Source: JADJQU01 sp035490315
Lineage (GTDB): Bacteria; Planctomycetota; UBA1135; GCA-002686595
Length of the DNA: 7,898 bases
Assembly: GCA_035490315.1 (NCBI GenBank)
Contig: DATHET010000141.1
Location: 1 to 7,898 of the forward strand
Direction: 5' to 3'
The notes beneath the pieces were generated by a model. That model did no database searches, was not told the origin of the DNA, and saw only the letters and a list, made by a program, of their open reading frames with translations. The position numbers and the translations under genes are program-made. Of this stretch, positions 1-6,679 are shown piece after piece (positions within the stretch are counted from its first letter, which is position 1; each line of letters begins with the position of its first letter).

Positions 1-2
1 CG

Positions 3-1553
3 CTTCAGCTCGATCTCGCCGGAGAGCCGGGTGACAAGTTCTGGCTGTTCCAATCGGCGTCTCCGGGCTTCGTCTACTCGCCCGCGCGAGCTGGAGTCCT
101 GCTGGTCGCGCTGCCTGCCTTGTCCTCCCTTCTTCCGCACGGGACCTTGCCACCGTCTGGCATGGCGAGCGTCGGCGACTGCAACTCGAACGGCGTGGTG
201 GATCCTTGCGACGTCCTGAACGGCACGAGCCTCGACCAGAATCACAATTGGATTCCCGACGAGTGCGAGGCCCAGACGACTTGGTACGTCGACGCCAGCG
301 CCGCGCCGGGAGGCAATGGAAGCATCGGCGCGCCGTTCCAGGCCCTCGCTCCTCCGTTTTCTGTCGCGATTTCGGGCGACACGGTGCTCGTCGCGAACGG
401 GCTCTATCAAGGCAGCGCGAATCGGGATCTCGATTTCGGTGGACGAAACATGGTCGTCAAGAGCACGGGCGGGTCTGCGAGCTGCATCATCGACTTGCAA
501 TCGGTGGGGCGCGCCTTCCTCGTCAGCGGGGGCACGACGCAGGCCGCGCGAATCGAGGGCTTCACGATCAAGAATGGCAAGGTCCTCTACCCGACCATGT
601 TCGGAGCCGGCGTCTACGTCGATTCTTCCAAGGCCACCATCCGAGAGTGCGTGTTCCAGAACAACGACGGACAAGTTGGCGGCGGGCTGGCGATGCTATC
701 GTCGAGCGGGTCGATCGAAGCCTGCAGCTTCCTGGACAACAAGTCCTCGACCGGCGCCGGCGCGTTCGTTTCGCAGGGCCTGGACGTGCGATTCCAAGGC
801 TGCATCTTCCAAGGCAATACAGGCCCCGGGGCTCAAGGCGGCGGCGTGTACTTGTCGCAATCGGCCGTCAAGGTCGAGCGCTGCGCATTCCTCTCCAACA
901 CCGCGCACTCTGGCGGAGCGGTGTACACCTTTCAGGGCGACGTGAATCTCGATCAATGCTTGCTCGCGGGAAACTCGGCTGATCAAGGCGGAGGAGTCAG
1001 CACCTCGAACTCGACCTGGCACATGACGAATTGCACGATCGTCGGCAATACCGCGACGTTGGACTCAGCGGCCGTCAACCATGTGCAGACTGCTGTGTCT
1101 TGGCCGCGCGTGTGGCGCAACAACGTCGTCTGGAACAACACGGCGCCGGGCGGCACGCCGATCCGGGTGTCACAAGGTCCGCTCGACATCGACTGGTGCG
1201 ACATCCAAGGCGGTCAGCCAGCGGTCACGCTCGCGTCGGGGGCGAGCTTGAATTGGGGAGCGGGCAATCGAAATCAGGATCCGCTCTTCGCCGCACCGGA
1301 TGGAGCCGACAACAACCCGTTGACCGTCAACGACAACGATTACAGGCTCGCGCTGGGCTCGCCGTGCCTCGACGCCGGTGAGAACGCATCCGTGGTGCCC
1401 GATTGGTTCGATCTCGACCGCGACGGCAACGTGACGGAGCCCGTGCCGATCGACTTCGACGGGAGCGCGCGCTTCGTCGAAATTCCGAGCGCCCCGAATA
1501 CGGGTAGCGGCGTGTCGCCGCTGGTCGATCTGGGAGCTTGGGAAAGACCGTAG
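3..1553 (+). CDS. Exported right-handed beta-helix protein with dockerin-like motif, 5'-truncated by window edge
   Basis: The frame is open from the left edge to TAG at 1551-1553, giving 516 visible residues; the true start lies outside. A TTG at 120 could be called as a start, but no ribosome site precedes it and the 39 codons before it read as ordinary protein (GDKFWLFQSASPGF), so I treat the gene as partial. That first piece resembles the C-terminal end of a repeat or FG-GAP-type domain, by recall only. Residues 59-89 (bases 177-269) form a calcium-loop motif ending IPDECE. Next comes WYVDASAAPGGNGS with a GDTVLVANGLYQG strand, typical of the start of a parallel beta-helix. Repeated coils follow with GGGV, C-F-N and NCTIVGNTA rungs. 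The end (YRLALGSPCLDAGE, then VDLGAWERP) is the standard closing of choice-of-anchor Q style proteins. It is probably secreted or surface-bound; adhesion or polysaccharide binding is inferred. No enzymatic site is evident. Confidence 0.88.
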   Translation, partial: LQLDLAGEPGDKFWLFQSASPGFVYSPARAGVLLVALPALSSLLPHGTLPPSGMASVGDCNSNGVVDPCDVLNGTSLDQNHNWIPDECEAQTTWYVDASAAPGGNGSIGAPFQALAPPFSVAISGDTVLVANGLYQGSANRDLDFGGRNMVVKSTGGSASCIIDLQSVGRAFLVSGGTTQAARIEGFTIKNGKVLYPTMFGAGVYVDSSKATIRECVFQNNDGQVGGGLAMLSSSGSIEACSFLDNKSSTGAGAFVSQGLDVRFQGCIFQGNTGPGAQGGGVYLSQSAVKVERCAFLSNTAHSGGAVYTFQGDVNLDQCLLAGNSADQGGGVSTSNSTWHMTNCTIVGNTATLDSAAVNHVQTAVSWPRVWRNNVVWNNTAPGGTPIRVSQGPLDIDWCDIQGGQPAVTLASGASLNWGAGNRNQDPLFAAPDGADNNPLTVNDNDYRLALGSPCLDAGENASVVPDWFDLDRDGNVTEPVPIDFDGSARFVEIPSAPNTGSGVSPLVDLGAWERP

Positions 1554-1566
1554 CAGCGTCCGATCG

Positions 1567-1675
1567 AGTACGGAGTCAGGTGAATTCGTCCGGAGTCGTG
1601 GGGCTTTCCTGATCCGCGCGCCGCGCGGATCAGCAAGGCCCCACGACTCCGGACGAATTCACCTGACTCCGTACT
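1567..1675. repeat. 109-bp near-perfect palindrome (54-bp inverted arms) between convergent genes
   Basis: Arm 1567-1620 is the reverse complement of 1622-1675 except at two positions (1605/1637, which would be a U-G wobble in RNA, and 1608/1634). The single central base is 1621. Each arm carries two direct copies of CGGAGTC exactly 20 bp apart (1571-1577 and 1591-1597; mirrored as GACTCCG at 1645-1651 and 1665-1671) and one GAATTC (1582-1587 and 1655-1660). It begins 13 bases after the stop of the beta-helix gene and ends 66 bases before the end of the oppositely oriented gene at 1742. It could act as a bidirectional terminator, but the stem is several times longer than a usual intrinsic terminator and no T-tract follows on either strand. 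Alternatives are a dispersed palindromic repeat, a protein-binding site, or a fold-back assembly or library artefact. Confidence 0.9.
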
Positions 1676-1741
1676 GGCATTCAGCAGCAAGCCGGCGCCC
1701 GAACGGTGCGAGGAGGTGCCATCGACCGCCGCAAGGTCATG

Positions 1742-2386
1742 TCATCCCGCGCTTGGTCGTGGCGCGGAGCTTCTTGAAGCCGCGAGCGCCGCAGGTGCGG
1801 CAAGCTTGTGCTTGGCCTGCCAAGGTGGACCGATCGATCGGCCCAAGGCGCGCAGGAAGTCGTCCAGGTCCTCGCGGCCGAGCGCCGCCGCCGCGTCGTG
1901 AAAGACGCGCTCGCGCTCGTACCAATGCACGGACCATCCGCGTGCCTCGGCTGCCTTCGCGAGGGCCTGGCGATACATGACGGAGTCGGCGACGGTTTGC
2001 GCGCGATTGTCGGCGATCCGCTCCTCGATCGTCGGCGGAAGCTTGGGGCAGGCGCGGATCGCGATGCCCGCGATCGGGGCGGGCACCGACTCGGCCAACT
2101 CCGCGAGGCCCTCACGCGCGTGGACTGCGGCCGAAGCTCGCACGCGCTCGACGAGCGCAACGGCGTCGGCGAGCGAAAGTTTTCGCGCTCCCGGCGTGTT
2201 CAGGTAACGGCCCACCGCCCACGAGCCTTCGTGGTGATGCGGGTGCGTCGGCAGACCGCGATCGATGAGCTCGATGCTCCGGCGATCGAGGAGCTCACCG
2301 CCGGGGGCCACGGTGACGAGCACCGCCGAGCTGCTGTGCTCGGCGACGCCGACGATCGCGCCTGGCTGCCTTCGTTCTCTCGCCAC
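1742..2386 (-). CDS. Conserved protein of unknown function (THPHHHEG / RACPKLP / VMYRQAL motifs)
   Basis: 214 residues from GTG at 2386 to TGA at 1742-1744. I prefer this start because GAGG lies 5 bases before it; the frame stays open to a TTG at 2428 (228 residues), which has no ribosome site. The protein opens with an alternating strand pattern (AIVGVAEHSSSAVLVTV, then GELLDRRSIELID). A His-rich THPHHHEGSW follows, then an Ala/Glu-rich helix, IAGIAIRACPKLPPTIEERI, ADSVMYRQALAKAAEARGW and SVHWYERERVF, ending PPWQAKHKLA with a short basic tail. I recall this as a widespread uncharacterised bacterial family, but cannot attach a function. The strand order loosely recalls an RNase H-like fold, and the THPHHH cluster could bind metal; both are speculation. 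It is the last gene of the minus-strand series, 119 bases after the membrane protein gene (77 if the TTG is used), so it could be cotranscribed or separate. No signal peptide or membrane segment: cytosolic. Confidence 0.75.
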   Translation of the reverse strand: MARERRQPGAIVGVAEHSSSAVLVTVAPGGELLDRRSIELIDRGLPTHPHHHEGSWAVGRYLNTPGARKLSLADAVALVERVRASAAVHAREGLAELAESVPAPIAGIAIRACPKLPPTIEERIADNRAQTVADSVMYRQALAKAAEARGWSVHWYERERVFHDAAAALGREDLDDFLRALGRSIGPPWQAKHKLAAPAALAASRSSAPRPSAG

Positions 2387-2391
2387 TTCTT

Positions 2392-2395
2392 CCTC
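2392..2395 (-). promoter_or_regulatory. Ribosome binding site deciding the GTG start at 2386
   Basis: On the minus strand the sequence reads GAGG-AAGAA-GTG, a Shine-Dalgarno core with a 5-base spacer to GTG at 2386-2384. The upstream alternative TTG at 2428 has no purine-rich element. This favours the shorter protein, though bacteria of this group often do not use strong ribosome sites. Confidence 0.45.
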
Positions 2396-2505
2396 GATCG
2401 GCGGTGCGTCCCTGGACAAGCCATCCAACGATCACATGCTCGGCGGTAGCGCGCAAGCGCCTCGAAGGCAGCTGGACCTCGACGAGCCCGCTCACCGCAG
2501 GAACG

Positions 2506-3522
2506 CTATGCGCGCGTGGTTCCGCCGGACGATTCCAGGACTCCCGGATCCCGCAGATCGGCGCGTGCCACCAAGGCATAGAGCGCCAGCACGATCAACG
2601 GCGTGAGCTCGCTGTAGATGCGCAATTCCGTGATTTCGCCGCTGAGCATTGCGCCGGCGAAGTAGGGGGGGATGACGAGCACGGCGCGGCGCAAGAACTC
2701 GTCCTCGATCTTCTTGCGCAAGAGCAGCACGGGAATCCACAAGAAACCGAAGCTGCTCGCGACCAAGAGCAGGGTGGACGGAGTCCGCAGCGACACGAGA
2801 TTGTGCTCGAGCACCACGGGCAGCATTCCCGCCCCCACTTGACCGGAGAAGACCAGAGCAAGGCCGGACTTGATCGCGAGCCAGAGCACGACCTGCGCCG
2901 TCACGTGCATGAAGAGTGCGCGCTTCGATGTCCGGCCGAAGCCCGTGAGCAGGTGGATCACCGTCAGGAAGATCGTGGTTTCCTTGTTGAACGTCGCCAG
3001 CACGAACAGCGGGTAGTACAGGTGGAAGCGACGCTGTCGCAGGCACCACATGCCCCATGCGAAGAACATCACCGCGGGCGCGTCCCAGACGTACCAGTAC
3101 GGCGCCGCGCGCGCGAGCAGGTATTGGAAGGGCAGCAGGAAGAAAACCGAGAGCGCCACGATCGACATCGCTGCAGCTCGCGCGCCAAGATCGCGAAGCC
3201 CTGCGCGCAGGCAGGCGTACACGCCGAGCAATGCCAGCACCTCGACGATCATTCCGGCTTCGCGAGGCTCGAGCCACGCGCGCGAGAGCAGGCCGACGTC
3301 GTAGAGCGCGCCGAGGAAGGCGGGCACGAGGATGCGATACTGGTATGGAGCCAGCGCCGTGTGCGCCATGCAGCTCTCGATCGACGCTGCCGGATAGATC
3401 AGATTCAGCTCGACGCGCAGCCCGGTGAGGTAGAAGGCGAGCAGCAGCGCGACGCACCATGCGGAGATCCGCACGGAGCGCTCGATTCCAGCGGATCTCG
3501 AAGGCAAGGCCGGCTCGTTCAT
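2506..3522 (-). CDS. Polytopic membrane protein, possible GT-C-type glycosyltransferase
   Basis: 338 residues, ATG at 3522, about nine hydrophobic segments (roughly residues 20-38, 91-108, 114-135, 146-161, 169-190, 203-225, 249-268, 278-293, 303-320), with a short basic N-terminal cytoplasmic stretch. Landmarks are YQYRILVPAFL (60-70), YWYVWDAPAVMFF (142-154), LATFNKETTIFL (175-186) and ELRIYSELTPLIV (299-311). The combination YRxLxP, then a WD-containing segment, then N(K/R)ET and E-R-x-x-x-E-L-x-P is one I associate with uncharacterised integral membrane proteins that look like polyprenyl-phosphate-dependent GT-C sugar transferases. No substrate can be assigned and a classical DxD/EDD loop is not obvious, so the enzymatic call is tentative. 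The start is 3 bases after the stop of the SGNH-like gene (TGA-ACC-ATG), indicating translational coupling. The pair probably acts on an extracytoplasmic glycan or lipid-linked sugar. An alternative is a transport or scaffold membrane protein. Confidence 0.85.
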   Translation of the reverse strand: MNEPALPSRSAGIERSVRISAWCVALLLAFYLTGLRVELNLIYPAASIESCMAHTALAPYQYRILVPAFLGALYDVGLLSRAWLEPREAGMIVEVLALLGVYACLRAGLRDLGARAAAMSIVALSVFFLLPFQYLLARAAPYWYVWDAPAVMFFAWGMWCLRQRRFHLYYPLFVLATFNKETTIFLTVIHLLTGFGRTSKRALFMHVTAQVVLWLAIKSGLALVFSGQVGAGMLPVVLEHNLVSLRTPSTLLLVASSFGFLWIPVLLLRKKIEDEFLRRAVLVIPPYFAGAMLSGEITELRIYSELTPLIVLALYALVARADLRDPGVLESSGGTTRA

Positions 3523-3525
3523 GGT

Positions 3526-4674
3526 TCAGCGACCGCGACGCGCGAGGACTGCGCGAGCGAGCTCCAGGGATAGCAGCGTATGGCCCTCGGAGGTGAGCTT
3601 TCCCGCTGCGAACAGGCTCCTCGGCTCGGCGCCGGCGCCGATCTGCTGCGCGAAGAAAGCACCTCCATCGACGACGTCGATCTGCTCGTCGCGGCCGACG
3701 ATTCGCAAGGTCTCGTCGTACTGCGCGAGCACGCTCGAAGCACTGTCGATCTCCGGCGCGCGCGGCATGCACAGGAGGATCAGCCCGATCCGATCCGCGC
3801 GCGTCCTGCGCACGAAGCGGCGGAGAGAGCTCTCGAACCTGGCGACGGGCACGCGCCGCGATCCGGGCCAATCCGGACTGCCGCTGTTCATGGAATCGTT
3901 CGCCAGCCGAGCCTGCCGGCGCTTGCCCAGCTCCTCGAGGAAGTCGGAGTCGAGCGGCCGGGGGTTGAAGCCGAGCACGAGATCTCGCAGCCACGCGAGC
4001 GTGCGCAGATCGAGGACCGGTTGTTGCGAAACGAAGGACCAACCGTTCGCGCGCCGGATGGCGAGGGCGATCTTCGCTCGATCGGTCATCGGCGAAGGCC
4101 GGGCTTCCTCGATGCCGCACAGCGCCAGGACCACGATGTCTGGCGCGGACGGCCGCACCAGCAGGAGATAGCGCTCGAAGCACTGCTCGACGCTGAACCC
4201 GATCACGCCCGCGTCGAGCACTTCAGCCGGCGCCGCGCCCTGCTTCAGGAGTTGCGCCAGGCGAGCGCCGTATGTCTCCTCGAAAGCGACGCCTTCTCCA
4301 AAGGTGGTCCCGTCGCCGAGCAGCGCGATACGCAAACCCTGCGCGCCTCCGGCTGCCGCGAGCAGTGGACCGCGATATCCAGCAGCGTTGACACGTTCTC
4401 CGCTCTGGCCTGGAACGCTGGATCCCGGCGCGGGCCGCCACAACTCGCGCAGCGAGCCCTCGTGCAAGCCATCACCGCCGAGCAGCAGCCCATCCTGCGA
4501 TGGATCGTATCGCCACGGAACCGCGACCGGCGCCTCGGTGCCGTATCCGGCGGCGCGCAGCGCGACCTCGGCGATCAGGAAAGCGGCACAGATTCCGGCG
4601 AAGGTGTGCGCGCGCAGCAAAGCAAGGAAGCGCTCGTGCACGGCCGGCCGCCTGGATGCGGACACCTTACCCAC
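3526..4674 (-). CDS. Membrane-anchored SGNH/GDSL-hydrolase-like protein with degenerate catalytic motifs
   Basis: 382 residues from GTG at 4674; a second in-frame GTG at 4665 is equally possible and neither has a clear ribosome site. A single hydrophobic segment (TFAGICAAFLIAEVALRAAGY, about 24-44) is a signal anchor of the kind that opens this family, placing the rest outside the cytoplasm. NAAGYRGP (96-103) and the following strand IALLGDGTTFGEGV (116-129) are family hallmarks. In active members block I reads GDS; here codon 122 is GGG (Gly), so the nucleophile is absent. Block II survives as VIGFSVEQ (157-164). Block III, usually containing an Asn, reads CGIEE (186-190). Block V, usually D-x-x-H-L-T-x-x-GH, reads AAGKLTSEGH (356-365), with the Asp and His replaced and only the distal GH retained. 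The fold looks intact but esterase or acyl-transfer activity is doubtful; a binding or scaffold role is inferred. It is translationally coupled to the polytopic membrane gene downstream. Confidence 0.85.
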   Translation of the reverse strand: MGKVSASRRPAVHERFLALLRAHTFAGICAAFLIAEVALRAAGYGTEAPVAVPWRYDPSQDGLLLGGDGLHEGSLRELWRPAPGSSVPGQSGERVNAAGYRGPLLAAAGGAQGLRIALLGDGTTFGEGVAFEETYGARLAQLLKQGAAPAEVLDAGVIGFSVEQCFERYLLLVRPSAPDIVVLALCGIEEARPSPMTDRAKIALAIRRANGWSFVSQQPVLDLRTLAWLRDLVLGFNPRPLDSDFLEELGKRRQARLANDSMNSGSPDWPGSRRVPVARFESSLRRFVRRTRADRIGLILLCMPRAPEIDSASSVLAQYDETLRIVGRDEQIDVVDGGAFFAQQIGAGAEPRSLFAAGKLTSEGHTLLSLELARAVLARRGR

Positions 4675-4762
4675 CCCGCTTGCTGCGCTTCAAGATCACT
4701 CGATGATCATGGGACCAGTCTTGGACGATCGGAGTGTGTGGAGGCGATGAGATCGCGTTACT

Positions 4763-5950
4763 TCAAGGACCCACTGCGAATTCCAATCCATTCGAGAGCG
4801 TCGAATTGTTCGGGGCCGGGAAGCCGTTGTCGCGCCCCCAGCACTGGGCGTTGACCGTCGTCCCGGGGACGAGCAGGTACGACGCGGGCGCGCCGCCGAG
4901 TGCGCCGGCGGCGAAGGCGTTCATGTCGAGCAGATAGACTCCCGAACAGTCGTTCGGCGGCGGATTGCCGCCCGAGTTCATGGGGACGGTGCGCCGGATC
5001 GGCGCGTTGATGCAGCGAAGCCCGTTCTGGAAGACGACCGCGGCCGGGCCGGCATTGGTGTAGATGTACAGGCCGGGCTTGTTGTTGATGACGTTGGTCG
5101 TGGAGATCGTGAAGCCCGAGGTCTGCGTGGCGCTCGAGTTCCCGCTGAATCCGATCGCCGGAAGGCAGGACAGACTGTTGACCTTGGCTGTGCAGTAGAC
5201 GTTCGGCCCCGAGGGCGAAGGAATCTGCACGAAAACGGGGCCGCCCACAGGCGCTCCGTGGTTGTTGTTGCCCGATGCGTCCTGTCCATTTCCGTCGAGC
5301 CGATACGAAGCGCTCAAGCTCGGCGCCGACAGGATCTGCTGGAACATCCCCGCGGCGATTTGCGGCTGCGTGCGAGCGACCGACCAGATGCGCACGTCAT
5401 CGAGCAATCCGTTCCAACGCTCGTTCGCGGCGCCGGGAGCCGTATCGCCCGCGCCGATCCTCGCCACGGCACCCAGGTCGACCAGCGGACCCGTTCCAGG
5501 GGACTGCGCCACCTGGGAACCATTGATGTACAACCGCGCGATCGAGCCATCGTAGGTGGCGGCGATGTGCGTCCACGAAAGGTAGGCTCCGACTCCGAAT
5601 GGCGACGACACGTTGACCACGCCACCGCTGCCGTTGATCCACAGGCGCAGGATCCTCGCTCCGCTGTTGCCGGCGTCGACGCGCAGGAACCACTCGGCGA
5701 CGCCTTGGGTGAATTCCTTCCGGCCGATCGTCGGAAAGACCCAACCGGCCGGGATGGTCGAATCGTCGTAGGTGAACCACGCTTCGAGCGTGAAGGAAGG
5801 CGGAGAGAGCTGCGGCGAGGCCGGGATCTCGATGTAGCCTCCCGGAGGCGAAGCGCTGACGCTGAGCGCCTGATTCTGAGCGCTGGTGACGGTGCTGGAA
5901 GTGATGACAAGCAGGAAGGCGGCGGCGGCTCGGAGGGATCGGGAAATCAC
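4763..5950 (-). CDS. Secreted LamG (concanavalin A-like) domain protein with Cys-containing C-terminal module
   Basis: 395 residues from GTG at 5950, with GAGG 6 bases upstream. Residues 1-25 are a signal peptide (basic start, AAAAFLLVITSS core, likely cleavage near TSA-Q). Residues 28-235 form a LamG/jelly-roll fold: YIEIPASPQL, FTLEAWFTYDD (53-63), WTHIAATYDGSIARLYING (126-144), LLDDVRIWSVARTQPQI (182-198), and a closing YRLDGNGQDASGNNNHG (216-232). The remainder (252-395) is a separate module with five cysteines (253, 262, 313, 335, 370) and the strings GFSGNSSATQTSGF, KPGLYIY, NSGGNPPPNDCSG and DNGFPAPNNSTLSNGLEF. I recall this module at the C-terminus of many unrelated planctomycete exported proteins, so it may be a sorting or structural domain. 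Function: carbohydrate or protein binding outside the cell, inferred from the fold; no catalytic residues are seen. The gene lies 88 bases upstream of the SGNH-like gene in the same direction, so it may belong to the same unit or precede a new promoter. Confidence 0.9.
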   Translation of the reverse strand: MISRSLRAAAAFLLVITSSTVTSAQNQALSVSASPPGGYIEIPASPQLSPPSFTLEAWFTYDDSTIPAGWVFPTIGRKEFTQGVAEWFLRVDAGNSGARILRLWINGSGGVVNVSSPFGVGAYLSWTHIAATYDGSIARLYINGSQVAQSPGTGPLVDLGAVARIGAGDTAPGAANERWNGLLDDVRIWSVARTQPQIAAGMFQQILSAPSLSASYRLDGNGQDASGNNNHGAPVGGPVFVQIPSPSGPNVYCTAKVNSLSCLPAIGFSGNSSATQTSGFTISTTNVINNKPGLYIYTNAGPAAVVFQNGLRCINAPIRRTVPMNSGGNPPPNDCSGVYLLDMNAFAAGALGGAPASYLLVPGTTVNAQCWGRDNGFPAPNNSTLSNGLEFAVGP

Positions 5951-5956
5951 GGGGGA

Positions 5957-5960
5957 CCTC
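5957..5960 (-). promoter_or_regulatory. Ribosome binding site for the LamG gene
   Basis: The minus strand reads GAGG-TCCCCC-GTG, a Shine-Dalgarno core with a 6-base spacer to GTG at 5950. It supports the GTG over later starts, consistent with the signal peptide beginning MISRSLR directly after it. Confidence 0.5.
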
Positions 5961-5994
5961 GGCTGAAGGGGGTGCGCTCGCTTGGGGACAGGCG

Positions 5995-6000
5995 ATTCTA
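5995..6000 (-). promoter_or_regulatory. Weak candidate -10 box upstream of the LamG gene
   Basis: The 101-base gap between the membrane gene (stop at 6052) and the LamG start contains TAGAAT on the minus strand, one base from the sigma-70 TATAAT, 44 bases before the start codon. No convincing -35 hexamer lies at 16-18 bases spacing, so this is only a candidate. The same gap also holds GGAGTCAGGCTCC (6019-6031), a short imperfect palindrome that may belong to the end of the upstream transcript. Confidence 0.2.
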
Positions 6001-6051
6001 CCGCTGGCGTCCGGGTCTGGAGTCAGGCTCCTCTCCGAACCGTTCGCGGCC

Positions 6052-6606
6052 TCATCGGGATGCAACGCGAGTGGACCTGGCGGCTCGCCTCTTGACGATT
6101 GCATGGAAGATCCAGGCCGCTGCGATCCCCAGAATGCCGCCGAGGTACGAGGAGTTGTGCATGTAGCCGGCGCAGAGGAAGCGCCGCAGGTCGATGACGT
6201 CGGGCGGGAGATACCAGTCGCGGTAGTCGGCGAGATCGATCGAAGCAGTTCGGACATAGCCCACGGCGCATCCGATGAGGCCCACGAGGAGTGTGCAACA
6301 AATCACGACGACGAAGGACCACAGCGTCACTCGAAGCATGCGCCGATGCCCGGGATGAATGAATCCCGCAGCGCCCACGAGGAGACCGATCGGGATTCCC
6401 ATCCACCAGGCTGCCAGAAACCCGACGATGGAGGCTCGGACGCGCTGCGGCGAACTGGAGTCGAGAAGTCCGAATTGCCGAAACTTGAACCGGGTGAAGT
6501 ACTCCGGCGAGACCGTGTAGCTGATCTGGTTGTGCACGACGCCGTAAGCACCCGCGAGCAGCACGGCGAGAACCAGCAGGGCCAGGAACACGAGCAGCTT
6601 CTTCAC
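6052..6606 (-). CDS. Four-helix integral membrane protein of unknown function
   Basis: 184 residues from GTG at 6606 to TGA at 6052. The frame is open to a TTG at 6693, but those first codons lie inside the terminal repeat of the adjacent insertion sequence, and the extension (QFHGESAVALAATPVSW) looks unlike a protein start. GTG followed by KKLLVFLALLVLAVLLAG gives a natural N-terminal membrane helix. Other hydrophobic segments are near VGFLAAWWMGIPIGLLVGAA, LWSFVVVICCTLLVGLIG and LGGILGIAAAWIFHAIV. Between them are YGVVHNQISYTVSPEYFTRF, then KFRQFGL, and near the end RRFLCAGYMHNSSYLGG. I recall these motifs from an uncharacterised bacterial family; no function is known to me. The end is basic (KRRAARSTR), presumably cytoplasmic. 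The left end of the IS lies only about 70 bases upstream of the preferred start, so the native promoter, or even some N-terminal codons, may have been displaced. The LamG gene follows after 101 bases. Confidence 0.75.
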   Translation of the reverse strand: MKKLLVFLALLVLAVLLAGAYGVVHNQISYTVSPEYFTRFKFRQFGLLDSSSPQRVRASIVGFLAAWWMGIPIGLLVGAAGFIHPGHRRMLRVTLWSFVVVICCTLLVGLIGCAVGYVRTASIDLADYRDWYLPPDVIDLRRFLCAGYMHNSSYLGGILGIAAAWIFHAIVKRRAARSTRVASR

Positions 6607-6679
6607 GGAAATCGCCGGGACCCAGGATACCGGCGTCGCCGCGAGCGCGACGGCGGACTCGCCGTGGAATTGGTCGCTA

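Noticed and set aside
120..122. TTG as the start of the beta-helix gene
   Set aside because: There is no ribosome site or signal peptide after it, and the frame upstream continues as plausible protein to the window edge, so the gene most likely starts outside.
1567..1675. The palindrome as a CRISPR repeat, IS end pair or MITE
   Set aside because: There is no repeat-spacer periodicity, no gene between the arms, and no direct duplication that I can see flanking 1567 and 1675, so it does not look like a simple insertion.
2404..3573. A 389-codon plus-strand open frame
   Set aside because: It is antisense to the polytopic membrane gene. Its translation is rich in Gln/Glu/His/Arg with no recognisable motif, while the opposite strand gives a coherent multi-helix protein.
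2492..4183. A 563-codon minus-strand open frame
   Set aside because: It overlaps the SGNH-like and polytopic genes in another frame on the same strand. Its translation is Arg/Ala-rich with no membrane or family pattern, as expected for a shadow frame in GC-rich DNA.
4694..4708. Short hairpin GATCA-ctcga-TGATC between the LamG and SGNH-like genes as a terminator
   Set aside because: The stem is only five pairs, AT-containing, with no T-run following; it is likely to arise by chance.
3580..4854. A 424-codon plus-strand open frame
   Set aside because: It is antisense to the SGNH-like gene, whose family motifs are clear; there is no start signal or domain in this frame.
5258..6166. A 302-codon plus-strand open frame
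   Set aside because: It is antisense to the LamG gene and crosses into the membrane gene; composition is atypical and no motif is seen.
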